Of a DNA stretch of 64,000 nucleotides, positions 1 through 7,897 are shown one piece after another. The notes beneath the pieces are model-generated. The model had not been told where the DNA came from. It did no database searches and saw only the letters and a list, made by a program, of their open reading frames with translations. Location: contig NZ_BCXB01000009.1 of assembly GCF_001894885.1 (NCBI RefSeq), forward strand, positions 108,957-172,956, in the 5' to 3' direction. Position 1 is the first letter of the stretch. The number at the start of each line of letters is the position of its first letter. Both the position numbers and the translations under genes were made by a program. The stretch comes from Rhodococcus marinonascens NBRC 14363 (lineage in GTDB: Bacteria > Actinomycetota > Actinomycetes > Mycobacteriales > Mycobacteriaceae).

Positions 1-43
1 GTTGACCGTCCATCGTCCGGAATCTCGCCGTATATTTGTGACC

Positions 44-217
44 ATGCCGACGTACAAGGTGACGCTGCGCAACGGGACGTCGCGCGACAGGATCTTCGAA
101 TCAGACTTTCAGGCGGTCAACGAGACGCACAGGCCTCACTCCGAATCTGGGGCGGGCATTGTGAAGATCGACCGCTACGAGGAAGACGGGAGCCGGGCCG
201 ACGTGTGGTCCGCGTGA
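44..217 (+). CDS. Small hypothetical protein, 57 aa
   Basis: A 57-residue protein starting at ATG 44; the frame is open further upstream, but this is the first ATG. It begins MPTYKVTLRNG and ends in an acidic stretch rich in Asp, Glu and Arg. The pattern of short strands with alternating charge suggests a small beta-rich domain, but no family is recognised. There is no signal peptide, membrane segment or Cys. Its left neighbour lies outside the window and the next gene on the same strand is 540 bases away, so operon context is unknown. Codon use is typical of the region. A longer protein entering from the left edge cannot be excluded. Confidence 0.55.
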   Translation: MPTYKVTLRNGTSRDRIFESDFQAVNETHRPHSESGAGIVKIDRYEEDGSRADVWSA

Positions 218-257
218 CCGGGTTCGACCAGACGCATCTAGTGCAGTTGGCACGCCG

Positions 258-434
258 TCATGTCAGCAAGCCTCGACGATCGACTTCGGCCTCGAGTTCC
301 CCGATCAGGCGGGTGACGCCGTCGACGGTGTCGCAGCCGTAATCGTTTGCGATCGATTCCCCGAGTAGAGCACGCTGCTCGCTCAGCGCGACGATCAATT
401 CATTGTCGGCGAGATTCGTCGTGTCGATATGCAT
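258..434 (-). CDS. Small hypothetical protein, 58 aa
   Basis: Read on the minus strand from ATG 434 to TGA 258. It encodes 58 residues starting MHIDTTNLADNELIVALSEQ and ending DRRGLLT. It is predicted to be largely helical and acidic, with a DNELIVALSEQ segment followed by a VTRLIGELEAEVDRR helix. Codon use is GC-rich at third positions, as in real genes here. The ribosome site is weak: only a GAGGG directly before the ATG. It faces away from the 44-217 gene. No family is recognised. It is short enough to be missed by length cut-offs. Confidence 0.4.
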   Translation of the reverse strand: MHIDTTNLADNELIVALSEQRALLGESIANDYGCDTVDGVTRLIGELEAEVDRRGLLT

Positions 435-760
435 CCCTCGATCGTCCCAGGCGGTGCAGGTGAAACCAATGCCCTCATCAGAGGCTGTTCACCGGAGAAA
501 CCGGAAACCCGCCCAGCCACGAAGGTGTGTTTGAGTCAGCACCAGAGATGAGGGCGGGGCGGGATCCTGCGCCGCCCGACATGGGGGGAACGAGGCGACG
601 TCCTAATTGTAGTGGGAGAAGAGGGAAATCGACGAAACTCTTGGCGTACTATCAGGATTCGGCACTTCTGCCGAAGAATTCGCTGGGCCTGTTCGCCTAC
701 CGTACGGTAGGCCGGAACTCCTTTTCCATCGACTGCAACGCTGGTTGATAGAAATAGCGT
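435..760. other. Intergenic region upstream of cobD
   Basis: No convincing gene is seen. Both strands were read for a cobalamin riboswitch because cobD follows. Only scattered partial similarity was found, without the ordered conserved B12-box elements. The stretch from 600 to 760 is relatively AT-rich and probably holds the cobD promoter, but no clear -10/-35 pair is assigned. Confidence 0.4.
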
Positions 761-1744
761 GTGCATCTACTTTCCTTTTCCGGCACGGCCCGCGCCGCCG
801 GTCTACTGCTCGGCTACGCCGCCGACCGCCTCCTAGCTGACCCCGCCCGATGGCACCCCGTATCCGGATTCGGTCGCATGGCAAAGGCATTGGAAACGGT
901 GACCTACCGCGATTCCCGGTTGTTCGGAGTCCTGCATGCGGGAACGTTGATAGGCGGAGCGGCTGGTCTGGGCATCGTGACGGCCCGCACTGCGCAGCGT
1001 GGTGGATGGGCAGGAGAGGCCGCGGGGACAGCCGTCGCGACCTGGGTCGTCCTCGGTGGAACGTCACTGGGCCGGACCGGGGCTGCCATGGCCCGGCACC
1101 TCGAGGTGGGTGATCTCACCGCCGCCCGTGCTCTGTTGCCGTGCCTGTGTGGGCGTGATCCCAGCGGGCTCGGTGTGGACGGCCTCACACGGGCTGCACT
1201 GGAGTCGGTGGCCGAGAACACCTCAGACGCGGCGGTCGGGGCGCTCGTGTGGGGGGCGCTGGCCGGCATTCCCGGCCTGTTCGCCTACCGAGCGTCCAAC
1301 ACCCTCGATGCGATGGTCGGCTATCGCTCGCCGAAGTACCGCAACTTCGGTTGGTCCGCGGCGCGCTGGGACGACGCCGTCAACCTATTTCCTGCCCGCT
1401 TGACGGGTGTATTGACCGTTGTGGCTGCCTCCACTGTCGGTGGATCGACTGTCGAAGCGTGGGAGGTGTGGCGCCGCGACGCAGCTGAGCATCCCAGTCC
1501 CAATGCGGGAGTCGCGGAGGCGAGCGCTGCAGGAGCCCTGGGAATATCGCTTGGGGGGCGCACCGAATACGCCCACGGTGTCGAGATGCGGCCTCGCCTG
1601 GGATCCGGGCGCTCACCCGAACCCGTGGACCTCGACCGTGCTGTGCAACTCTCCAGCGCAGCACAGGGCGGTGCGGCCCTCGTGTCAGCGGCCCTTGCCG
1701 TAGCGGTCGGCCAGCTTTGCTTCCGTCGCCGTTCTCGGTGCTGA
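761..1744 (+). CDS. cobD: Adenosylcobinamide-phosphate synthase CobD/CbiB
   Basis: Membrane enzyme of late cobalamin synthesis. It attaches (R)-1-amino-2-propanol or its phosphate to adenosylcobyric acid to give adenosylcobinamide (phosphate). The 327-residue protein has the CobD/CbiB motifs in order: GRDPSGL (131-137), SVAENTSDA (149-157), YRASNTLDAMVGYR (176-189), WDD (203-205) and PARLT (211-215), plus PNAG and AGALG further on. Several hydrophobic segments fit a polytopic protein. It starts at GTG 761. It is the first of three cobalamin loci here (also cobC at 3.7 kb and cobUTS at 43-46 kb). Its last 60 bases overlap the end of the convergent SURF1 gene. Confidence 0.95.
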   Translation: MHLLSFSGTARAAGLLLGYAADRLLADPARWHPVSGFGRMAKALETVTYRDSRLFGVLHAGTLIGGAAGLGIVTARTAQRGGWAGEAAGTAVATWVVLGGTSLGRTGAAMARHLEVGDLTAARALLPCLCGRDPSGLGVDGLTRAALESVAENTSDAAVGALVWGALAGIPGLFAYRASNTLDAMVGYRSPKYRNFGWSAARWDDAVNLFPARLTGVLTVVAASTVGGSTVEAWEVWRRDAAEHPSPNAGVAEASAAGALGISLGGRTEYAHGVEMRPRLGSGRSPEPVDLDRAVQLSSAAQGGAALVSAALAVAVGQLCFRRRSRC

Positions 1745-2560
1745 TTCCGCCGGCCTGGTCCTGGTGAACGGCTTCTTTCGTGCGACGGGTACGGGTCCGG
1801 AGTCGCCAGCGGGCTTCGCGGACTTCTCCCTGCGGCGTTCGAGCCACTCCGCCCGGATGAAGTAGGCAAGGCCCAACGGCGCCATGATTCCGAACGCCAG
1901 CCACTGAAGTCCGTACGACAGGTACGGGCCCGCATCGAGTTGCGGGAGCGGAATGGTGCCCAGGCCACCGGGCTGACCTGGTTCGAGTTGGACGTATGCG
2001 TCCACCAGATCGGTGCCGATGACGCCGCCGATCTGACCCGCATCGATGTAGTAGACCTGACGCTGCCCGTTCTCGATGATCGGTTCCTTGCCGGGGATGG
2101 TGCCTTCCGACTTGCGGACACGGCCGTCGAGTGTCATCTGCCCCGTCGGCGGCGCATCCACCGGCGGCGCCTCGGTTCCCTGTACGGGTCGGACGTAGCC
2201 GCGGTTGACCAAGATGGTGCTGCCGCTGGACAGTTGCAGCGGGGTCAGGACCTCGTACGCGGGTTGCGCTTGGATCGATCGCAGCCGAACCAGGAGGTCG
2301 CTGTTCTGGAGGTACTCTCCGGTGGCCGTGATGCGCCGCCATTCGTCGTCCGGACCCAGCGCGGTCCCGGACAGCAGGCTCTCCACCGGGACCGGGTCGG
2401 CATCGACCGAATCGGCGATCAGTTGGTTGCGGTGTTCCGTCGACGTGTTCTTGCCGAGCTGCCAGGGTGCGAGCACGTAGAAGCACATGAAGGCGAATCC
2501 GGCCACCACCAAGGCCAATACCAGCCAGCCGGGTCGCAACAGAAATCTCAGCCTTTGCAC
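1685..2560 (-). CDS. SURF1 family cytochrome oxidase biogenesis protein
   Basis: A 291-residue SURF1/Shy1-type membrane protein, a family that assists haem insertion and assembly of cytochrome aa3 oxidase. One membrane segment lies near residues 8-30, ending in APWQLG, and a second near the C-terminus contains YGLQWLAFGIMAPLG. The extracytoplasmic part carries NRGYV and a DAGQIGG region. The C-terminal tail is basic. The GTG at 2560 was chosen because family similarity starts there; upstream codons in the same frame belong to the ptpA remnant read in another frame. It would serve the ctaC/ctaF/ctaE oxidase encoded 50 kb away in this window. The end overlaps cobD by 60 bases, tail to tail. Confidence 0.88.
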   Translation of the reverse strand: MQRLRFLLRPGWLVLALVVAGFAFMCFYVLAPWQLGKNTSTEHRNQLIADSVDADPVPVESLLSGTALGPDDEWRRITATGEYLQNSDLLVRLRSIQAQPAYEVLTPLQLSSGSTILVNRGYVRPVQGTEAPPVDAPPTGQMTLDGRVRKSEGTIPGKEPIIENGQRQVYYIDAGQIGGVIGTDLVDAYVQLEPGQPGGLGTIPLPQLDAGPYLSYGLQWLAFGIMAPLGLAYFIRAEWLERRREKSAKPAGDSGPVPVARKKPFTRTRPAESAPRTATEAKLADRYGKGR

Positions 2561-2603
2561 GTTTCCACGGTAGCCGTTCGCGTGCGGGGCCCCCGATCGT
2601 GGG

Positions 2604-3033
2604 TTACCGATCGCACACCCAGGCCAGCAGCCCGGGAACCGCGGCCTCGATCTGGCGGCGAACCCGTTCGAAGTCCTCGAGGTCGCCGTAGAACGGGTCG
2701 GCCACGGACGAGGTATCCGCGTCCGGGTCGAAACTGCGCAGCAGCCGGCGGCGCTCATCCGGAACACCCAGATGGGCAAGCTCACGGTCGTGGTTCGCGG
2801 CCAGAGCTACACCAGTTCCGCGCCGAGATTTCGATCGCGCGGACGTCGGCCTCACTGCCGACGTGGAAGCCGTGGGTTCCGGCGCTGCTCACCGTGACGC
2901 GGTCGGCGAGGGCTTCACGGCGCAGATGTTCGGCGAAGATCTTCTCGGCCATGGGGGAGCGGCAGATGTTCCCGGTGCAGACGAATGTCACGTGCAGCGC
3001 CAGTTCAGACGGAGCCAGTTCAGACGGCGGCAT
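2604..3033 (-). pseudogene. ptpA: Low-molecular-weight protein-tyrosine phosphatase, frameshifted remnant
   Basis: Two pieces of one LMW-PTP gene in different frames. The first piece starts at ATG 3033 and contains the phosphatase loop CTGNICRSP and VSSAGTHGFHVGSEADVRAIEI, then runs into foreign sequence and stops at 2782. The second piece, in another frame from about 2815 to 2604, holds VALAANHDREL and the general-acid region FDPDADTSSVADPFYGD. Compared with remembered M. tuberculosis PtpA, about 20 codons between the pieces are missing and the frame is lost, so no functional enzyme can be made from one frame. The 5' end overlaps the HAD gene by 14 bases and contains a 2x15-base tandem duplication. 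A sequencing error could explain the shift but not the missing codons. Confidence 0.85.
2999..3028. repeat. 2 x 15-base tandem duplication at ptpA start
   Basis: The unit GCCAGTTCAGACGGA is followed by a copy differing at its last base. On the minus strand it encodes the repeated SEL(A/P) near the N-terminus of the ptpA remnant (MPPSELAPSELA). It also overlaps the 3' end of the upstream HAD gene. Confidence 0.85.
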
Positions 3034-3739
3034 CGAGCATCCTCCCGAGGTCTGCGACGGTCCGTGCGCGGGTGTGCGCGCGATCGGCTTCGACGGGGAA
3101 GCCGTAACCCCACTCGACGAAGACCGTGGGAATACCCCAGTGTGCGGCGCCCAGTACGTCGTGGTCGCGGTCGCCGATCATCAGGACGTCGGCGGTGGCA
3201 CCCTCGACGACGGTGATGCCGAGATTCTGTAGCGAGTGCTCGATCACGTCCAGCTTGGACCGGCGACTGCCGTCATCGCTGGAACCGCCGATGAACTCGA
3301 AGTAGTGCGCGAGCCCGAAGTGCTCGAGGATGCGCACAGCGAATCGTTCGGATTTCGACGTGGCCACAGCGAGCCGTCTACCGCTGTGGAGGGCGCGGGC
3401 GAGCACCTCCTCGATGCCGTCGAAGGTCGAGTTCTCGGCCCAACCGATGCCGTCGTAGCGCTCGAGGTAGGCCGCGATCGCAAGCCGCGCGAGATCCTCT
3501 TCCAGTCCCAGCGACCGGAACGTGTCGATCATCGGTGGGCCGACCACGCTGTCGATCATCTCGTCGGTCGGTTCCGGCTGCCCGATAGTCGCGAGCGCGT
3601 GCCGAAACCCGGCGTGAATGCCGGGTGCGGAGTCGGTGAGCGTGCCGTCGAGATCGAACAGCACGATCGGGGCCGATAGTGCCGAACGGGCGGACTGGGC
3701 CGAACGGGCGGAGGCCTGAGAGGTGGAGAGAGATGTCAC
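3020..3739 (-). CDS. HAD-family hydrolase, Gph/PtkA-like
   Basis: Haloacid-dehalogenase hydrolase of the phosphoglycolate phosphatase group, 239 residues from GTG 3739 (ATG 3766 is possible). Motif I is IVLFDLDGTLTDS, motif II is in AVATSKS, and motif III/IV is DVLMIGDRDHDVLGA. In mycobacteria the HAD gene next to ptpA encodes PtkA, reported to phosphorylate PtpA on tyrosine; position and family suggest an equivalent, but phosphatase activity is equally plausible. It overlaps the ptpA remnant by 14 bases. The N-terminal Ser/Ala-rich stretch comes from an 18-base duplication. It is divergent from cobC, with starts essentially touching, so either start could be misplaced. Confidence 0.85.
   Translation of the reverse strand: MTSLSTSQASARSAQSARSALSAPIVLFDLDGTLTDSAPGIHAGFRHALATIGQPEPTDEMIDSVVGPPMIDTFRSLGLEEDLARLAIAAYLERYDGIGWAENSTFDGIEEVLARALHSGRRLAVATSKSERFAVRILEHFGLAHYFEFIGGSSDDGSRRSKLDVIEHSLQNLGITVVEGATADVLMIGDRDHDVLGAAHWGIPTVFVEWGYGFPVEADRAHTRARTVADLGRMLDAAV
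3681..3716. repeat. 2 x 18-base tandem duplication in HAD gene 5' end
   Basis: Two copies of a GCCGAACGGGCGGA-containing 18-base unit. On the minus strand they encode the repeated SAxSAR residues near the protein N-terminus. Confidence 0.8.
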
Positions 3740-4803
3740 CGGACCATTGTCCCCTAGGGTCGACATCTGTGGACATACGTGCCGGTAGTCGGGAAAGCCT
3801 GCGTCATCACGGTGACGCCGATCTGGTGCCCGGTCACCTCGATTTCGCTGTGAACGTGCAGGGCGACGGACCGCCGGGATGGTTGCGCCAGCGTCTCGCC
3901 GACGCGTTGCCTCGCCTAGGTTCCTATCCCACAGTTGCGGCCGATCTCGCGGCCCGGACCGCAGTGGCCTCACGGCACGGTCGGAGTCCCGAGGAAGTGC
4001 TGCTCCTCGCGGGCGGGGCCGAGGGCTTCTCCCTGCTCCCACGGCTCGGAGCGAGGGCGGCCGCGGTGATCCATCCGTCGTTCACCGAACCGGAGTGGGC
4101 GCTGCAGGAGGCTCACGTGCCGGTCACCCAGGTGCTGCTCGAAGACCCGTATTGTCTCGGCTCCGCAGCCGTCCCGGAATCCACCGACCTGGTGGTGGTC
4201 GGGAATCCGACCAATCCGACGTCGATGCTGCACCCTGCAGAGGAGATTCTGGCGTTGCGTCGCCCGGGCCGGATCGTGGTGGTCGACGAGGCGTTCTCCG
4301 ACGCGGTACCGGGCGAGAGTGAATCACTGGCCGGTCATTCGCTCCCCGACGTACTGGTGCTGCGTAGTTTGACCAAGACTTGGGCGCTCGCGGGACTACG
4401 ATGCGGGTACGCGCTCGGTTCCCCCGAGATCCTCGATCGGCTGCAGGTGGGTCGCGCGCACTGGCCTCTGGGCAGCCTTCAGGTGGAGGCGATCGCCGCG
4501 TGCAACGCCCCGGATGCCGTTGCCGCCGCCCGGGATCATGCTGTGGTGCTGGGGCGCTGGCGTGACGGCATGATCCGGCGGCTACGCAACATCGGCGTTG
4601 CGGTGCATCTGCCCGCTGCCGCGCCGTTCCTGCTGCTAAGTTTTCCGGACGGCGAACTGATGCGGGGGCATCTTCGTGAGCGGGGAATCGCCGTGCGGCG
4701 CTGCGACACCTTCCCCGGCCTCGGACCCGACTTTCTCCGGGTCGCGGTGCGGCCCCGGCAGCAGGCCGACGCCCTGATCGATGCGATGAAGGAGATCCTT
4801 TGA
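3733..4803 (+). CDS. cobC: PLP-dependent aminotransferase-fold protein CobC (threonine-phosphate decarboxylase type)
   Basis: Class I/II aminotransferase-fold enzyme of 356 residues, similar to the CobC/CobD-decarboxylase group. This group makes (R)-1-amino-2-propanol phosphate from threonine phosphate for the cobalamin side chain. Visible features are HGD near the N-terminus, NPTNPTS (substrate/PLP contact), VVVDEAF and the Schiff-base lysine in [18 protein letters not shown] 3733 was chosen for the AGGTGG at 3721-3726; GTG 3769 is an alternative. Its TGA is overlapped by the TTG start of the NIF3 gene. The product would feed CobD, encoded 2 kb upstream. The exact substrate is inferred from family and context. 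Confidence 0.85.
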   Translation: MSPDHCPLGSTSVDIRAGSRESLRHHGDADLVPGHLDFAVNVQGDGPPGWLRQRLADALPRLGSYPTVAADLAARTAVASRHGRSPEEVLLLAGGAEGFSLLPRLGARAAAVIHPSFTEPEWALQEAHVPVTQVLLEDPYCLGSAAVPESTDLVVVGNPTNPTSMLHPAEEILALRRPGRIVVVDEAFSDAVPGESESLAGHSLPDVLVLRSLTKTWALAGLRCGYALGSPEILDRLQVGRAHWPLGSLQVEAIAACNAPDAVAAARDHAVVLGRWRDGMIRRLRNIGVAVHLPAAAPFLLLSFPDGELMRGHLRERGIAVRRCDTFPGLGPDFLRVAVRPRQQADALIDAMKEIL

Positions 4804-5936
4804 GTTCGGTTCGTCTCGCCGATGTGATCGCGGCGCTGGATTCCGCCTACCCGCCCGCGCTGGCGGAATCCTGGGATTCGGTCGGCCTGGTGTGCGGCGA
4901 CCCCGAGGACGCGGTCACGACGGTGATGGTCGCGGTGGATCCGACGGCTACGGTGGTCGACGAGGCCATCGACGCCGGTGCCGACTTACTCGTCGTCCAC
5001 CACCCATTGCTGCTACGCGGAGTCGACACGGTCGGAGCCCACACCCCGAAGGGAGCGTTGGTGCACAGGCTGATCAAGGCCGGATGCGCCCTGTTCACCG
5101 CGCACACCAACGCCGATTCCGCGGACCCCGGGGTGTCCGACGCTCTGGCGGCGACCCTCGGACTGATCGTGACCGGCCCGATCGAGCCGCAACCAGGCGA
5201 GGACCTCGACAAATGGGCAGTCCTGGTGCCGGTCGGCGACGCAGATAGGGTGCGTTCCGCGCTGTTCGATGCAGGGGCCGGGTACGTCGGCAACTACCGC
5301 GACTGCAGCTGGTCCGTCACCGGGCAGGGGCAGTTCTTGCCGACCGACGGTGCGAACCCCAGGCTCGGCGCGATCGGCGCACCCGAAGCTCTCGAGGAGT
5401 GCAGGCTCGAGGTGATTGCCCCACGGGGCATCCGGCAGAAGGTTCTCGCTGCGATGCGGGCTGCCCATCCGTTTGAGGAGGTCGGGTTCGACGTGATGGA
5501 GATGGCGACGTTCCCTAGTCCACGAGGCCTGGGGCGGGTGGGAGAACTGGCCGAGCCGCTGTCGCTGCGCGACTTCACGGACCGGGTCGCAGACGCTTTG
5601 CCCGCCACGGCCGGTGACGTGCGGGCCGCCGGCGACCCCGAGGCCACTATCCGCACCGTCGCCGTCTGCGGGGGCTCCGGCGACTCGCTTCTGGGCGCGG
5701 TCTTCAGACTCGGTGTGGACGCCTATGTGACCGCCGACCTGCGTCATCACCCCGCGGACGAGCACCTGCGCGTCGGCGGACCGGCCTTGATCGACGTCGC
5801 GCACTGGGCCAGCGAGCGGCCGTGGTGTGACCAGGCCAAGGGTGTGATGGACGTCGCATTCGCACAGACGCCGCAATGGCAGGTGCTGCTGTCGTCCGTC
5901 AGGACCGATCCGTGGTCGCTTCGCGCATCGTCGTAG
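4800..5936 (+). CDS. NIF3-like dinuclear metal-centre protein
   Basis: NIF3/YbgI (DUF34) family, 378 residues, with the usual actinobacterial insert between the two NIF3 halves. Metal-ligand regions are [10 protein letters not shown] and HTNADSA in the first half, and [12 protein letters not shown] with [10 protein letters not shown] in the second. Family members form toroidal hexamers binding two metal ions; the cellular role is unsettled, with metal-insertion and GTP cyclohydrolase-like roles proposed. The TTG start at 4800 overlaps the cobC stop (4801-4803), implying translational coupling. The zinc-ribbon gene follows 98 bases downstream on the same strand. Confidence 0.92.
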   Translation: MSSVRLADVIAALDSAYPPALAESWDSVGLVCGDPEDAVTTVMVAVDPTATVVDEAIDAGADLLVVHHPLLLRGVDTVGAHTPKGALVHRLIKAGCALFTAHTNADSADPGVSDALAATLGLIVTGPIEPQPGEDLDKWAVLVPVGDADRVRSALFDAGAGYVGNYRDCSWSVTGQGQFLPTDGANPRLGAIGAPEALEECRLEVIAPRGIRQKVLAAMRAAHPFEEVGFDVMEMATFPSPRGLGRVGELAEPLSLRDFTDRVADALPATAGDVRAAGDPEATIRTVAVCGGSGDSLLGAVFRLGVDAYVTADLRHHPADEHLRVGGPALIDVAHWASERPWCDQAKGVMDVAFAQTPQWQVLLSSVRTDPWSLRASS

Positions 5937-6034
5937 CCTGGTGCGGCTGGAGGAGGGGATATGCGGGGTACGGTTGACCACTCAGCCATCTGCACAGAAG
6001 ATCCCTCAACAGAAGACAGCAGGAGTTACCACGC

Positions 6035-6772
6035 GTGAACGTCGAACCACAGGTGCAGTCCAAGCTTCTCGACCTCGCCGGCGTCGATGCGGAGCTGTCG
6101 AGGATCGCCCACCGGCGCACCTCGCTTCCCGAGCGTCAGGAGGTCGAGCGGCTAGAGGCGGAGCGTGTCAAACGCAAGGATGCCGCGGTGGCCGTGGAGA
6201 TCATCCTCGACGATCTCGACCGTGACATCCGCAAGCTCGAAAGCGAGGTCGATGCCGTCCGTCAGCGTGTGGCCCGCGACCGCACGCTCCTCGAGAGCGG
6301 GTCGGTGGGGGCGAAGCAGCTCACCGAACTCGAGCACGAACTCGGTAGCCTCGCCCGCCGTCAGGGACTGTTGGAGGACGAACTGCTCGAGGTGATGGAG
6401 CAGCGGGAGGCTTCACAGTCAGATCACGACCACGCGGGTGCGCAGTTGTCGCAGATCGAGCAAGACCTTATCGACGCTTCCAGGCGCCGCGACGACGCCG
6501 TTGCGGATCTGGACGCCGCGGAACAGCGCTGCATGCGAGACCGCGCAGCACTTGCCGATCAGTTCCCAGCCGATCTGATCACCGTCTACGAGAAGCAGCG
6601 CAGCCAGAACGGTGTCGGAGCCGCGCTGCTTCAAGCGCGGCGCTGCGGTGCGTGCCGCATCGAACTCGACCGCGGCGAGATCTCGCGCATCGCAATTTCC
6701 GCACCGGACGCGGTCGTGCGCTGCCCCGAATGCGGCGGGATCCTGGTGCGTACCAAGGAATCCGGTCTGTGA
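6035..6772 (+). CDS. Coiled-coil protein with C-terminal zinc ribbon
   Basis: A 245-residue protein. The first 180 residues are almost entirely heptad-like helix rich in Glu, Arg and Leu. A C-terminal four-cysteine zinc ribbon follows (CGACR then CPECGG). This is the conserved actinobacterial CT398/DUF-type protein found between NIF3 and the RNase HI fusion gene (Rv2229c-like in M. tuberculosis). Function is unknown; coiled coil plus zinc ribbon suggests a nucleic-acid or complex adaptor. GTG 6035 follows a good CAGGAG at 6017-6022. Its stop overlaps the next start (GTGA at 6769-6772), so the two are coupled. Confidence 0.9.
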   Translation: MNVEPQVQSKLLDLAGVDAELSRIAHRRTSLPERQEVERLEAERVKRKDAAVAVEIILDDLDRDIRKLESEVDAVRQRVARDRTLLESGSVGAKQLTELEHELGSLARRQGLLEDELLEVMEQREASQSDHDHAGAQLSQIEQDLIDASRRRDDAVADLDAAEQRCMRDRAALADQFPADLITVYEKQRSQNGVGAALLQARRCGACRIELDRGEISRIAISAPDAVVRCPECGGILVRTKESGL

Positions 6773-7890
6773 GTGTCGGTCGGGTTGTCGTCGAGGCCGA
6801 CGGTGGTTCGCGCGGCAACCCGGGCCCGGCAGGCTATGGTGCCGTGGTTTTCGACGCCACGCACAACACCGTTCTCGCGCAGCGCTGGGAAAGCCTCGGT
6901 GTGGCGACCAACAACGTCGCCGAATACCGGGGACTGATCGCGGGCCTCACCGCGGCGGCCGAACTCGGTGCGTCGACGGTAGACGTACGGATGGACTCCA
7001 AGCTGGTGGTCGAACAGATGTCCGGGCGGTGGAAGGTGAAGCACTCGGACATGATTCCGTTGCAGCGCAATGCATCCGAGATCGCCCGACAGTTCGAGCA
7101 GGTCAGCTACACGTGGATCCCACGCGCTGAGAACTCGCACGCAGACCGACTCGCGAACCAAGCGATGGACGACGTGGCCTCCGGGCTCGAGAACGAGTCG
7201 GTGCCGACTACCTTGCAGGCCACGCCCGCGATCCCGTTGCAGGCATCGTCTGCGGCAGCGGGCTGGGTGGACGCGCTGGGTGCCCCGACCCGGATGCTGT
7301 TGCTGCGGCACGGGCAGACCTCGTTGTCCGTCGAACGACGCTACTCCGGCCGGGGGAATCCGGCTCTCACTGAAATGGGACGCGCACAGGCGGATGGTGC
7401 GGCCAAACGCCTTGCCGGACATGATGGAATCGTTGCAGTCGTGTCTTCGCCCCTCGTTCGCGCGCAGCAGACCGCTGCCGCTGCCGCAGCCGCACTCGGG
7501 CTTCCCGTCGCCGTGTTCGACGGCCTCACCGAGACCGACTTCGGCGAGTGGGAGGGCCTCACGTTCAGGGAGGCCGCGGACCGCGACCCCGAACTGCACC
7601 GCCGCTGGTTGTCGGACACTTCGGTCCGGCCGCCGTCGGGGGAGAGCTTCGACGAGGTGCGCGAGCGCATGGTCCGAGTCCGGGACGACCTCACTGCGTC
7701 CTACGCCGGCGGCACCATCCTCGTGGTCACCCACGTGACCCCCATCAAGACCCTGCTGCAACTTGCACTCGACGCGGGACCGTCGCTGCTGTACCGGTTG
7801 CATCTGGATCTCGCGTCGCTGAGTATCGCCGATTTCTACCCCGACGGCGGCTCGTCCGTCAGCTTGGTCAACGACACCTCCCACGTCTGA
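6769..7890 (+). CDS. Bifunctional RNase HI / histidine phosphatase
   Basis: A 373-residue fusion. The N-terminal RNase HI domain has its acidic catalytic residues in VVVEADGGSRGNPG, NNVAEYRGL and VRMDSKLVVEQMSG. After an Ala-rich linker, from about residue 177, comes a phosphoglycerate-mutase/CobC-type histidine phosphatase with LLLRHGQT and VVTHVTP. The orthologous M. tuberculosis protein (Rv2228c) has been described with RNase H activity and with alpha-ribazole phosphatase activity in the C-terminal half. That fits the cobalamin genes nearby. The GTG start overlaps the upstream stop. It converges on the transporter gene with a 7-base gap. Confidence 0.95.
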   Translation: MSVGRVVVEADGGSRGNPGPAGYGAVVFDATHNTVLAQRWESLGVATNNVAEYRGLIAGLTAAAELGASTVDVRMDSKLVVEQMSGRWKVKHSDMIPLQRNASEIARQFEQVSYTWIPRAENSHADRLANQAMDDVASGLENESVPTTLQATPAIPLQASSAAAGWVDALGAPTRMLLLRHGQTSLSVERRYSGRGNPALTEMGRAQADGAAKRLAGHDGIVAVVSSPLVRAQQTAAAAAAALGLPVAVFDGLTETDFGEWEGLTFREAADRDPELHRRWLSDTSVRPPSGESFDEVRERMVRVRDDLTASYAGGTILVVTHVTPIKTLLQLALDAGPSLLYRLHLDLASLSIADFYPDGGSSVSLVNDTSHV

Positions 7891-7897
7891 GGATTTG

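Noticed and set aside
435..760. Possible cobalamin riboswitch upstream of cobD
   Set aside because: Only isolated fragments such as GAGTCAG occur; the ordered core elements and the B12 box are missing on both strands.
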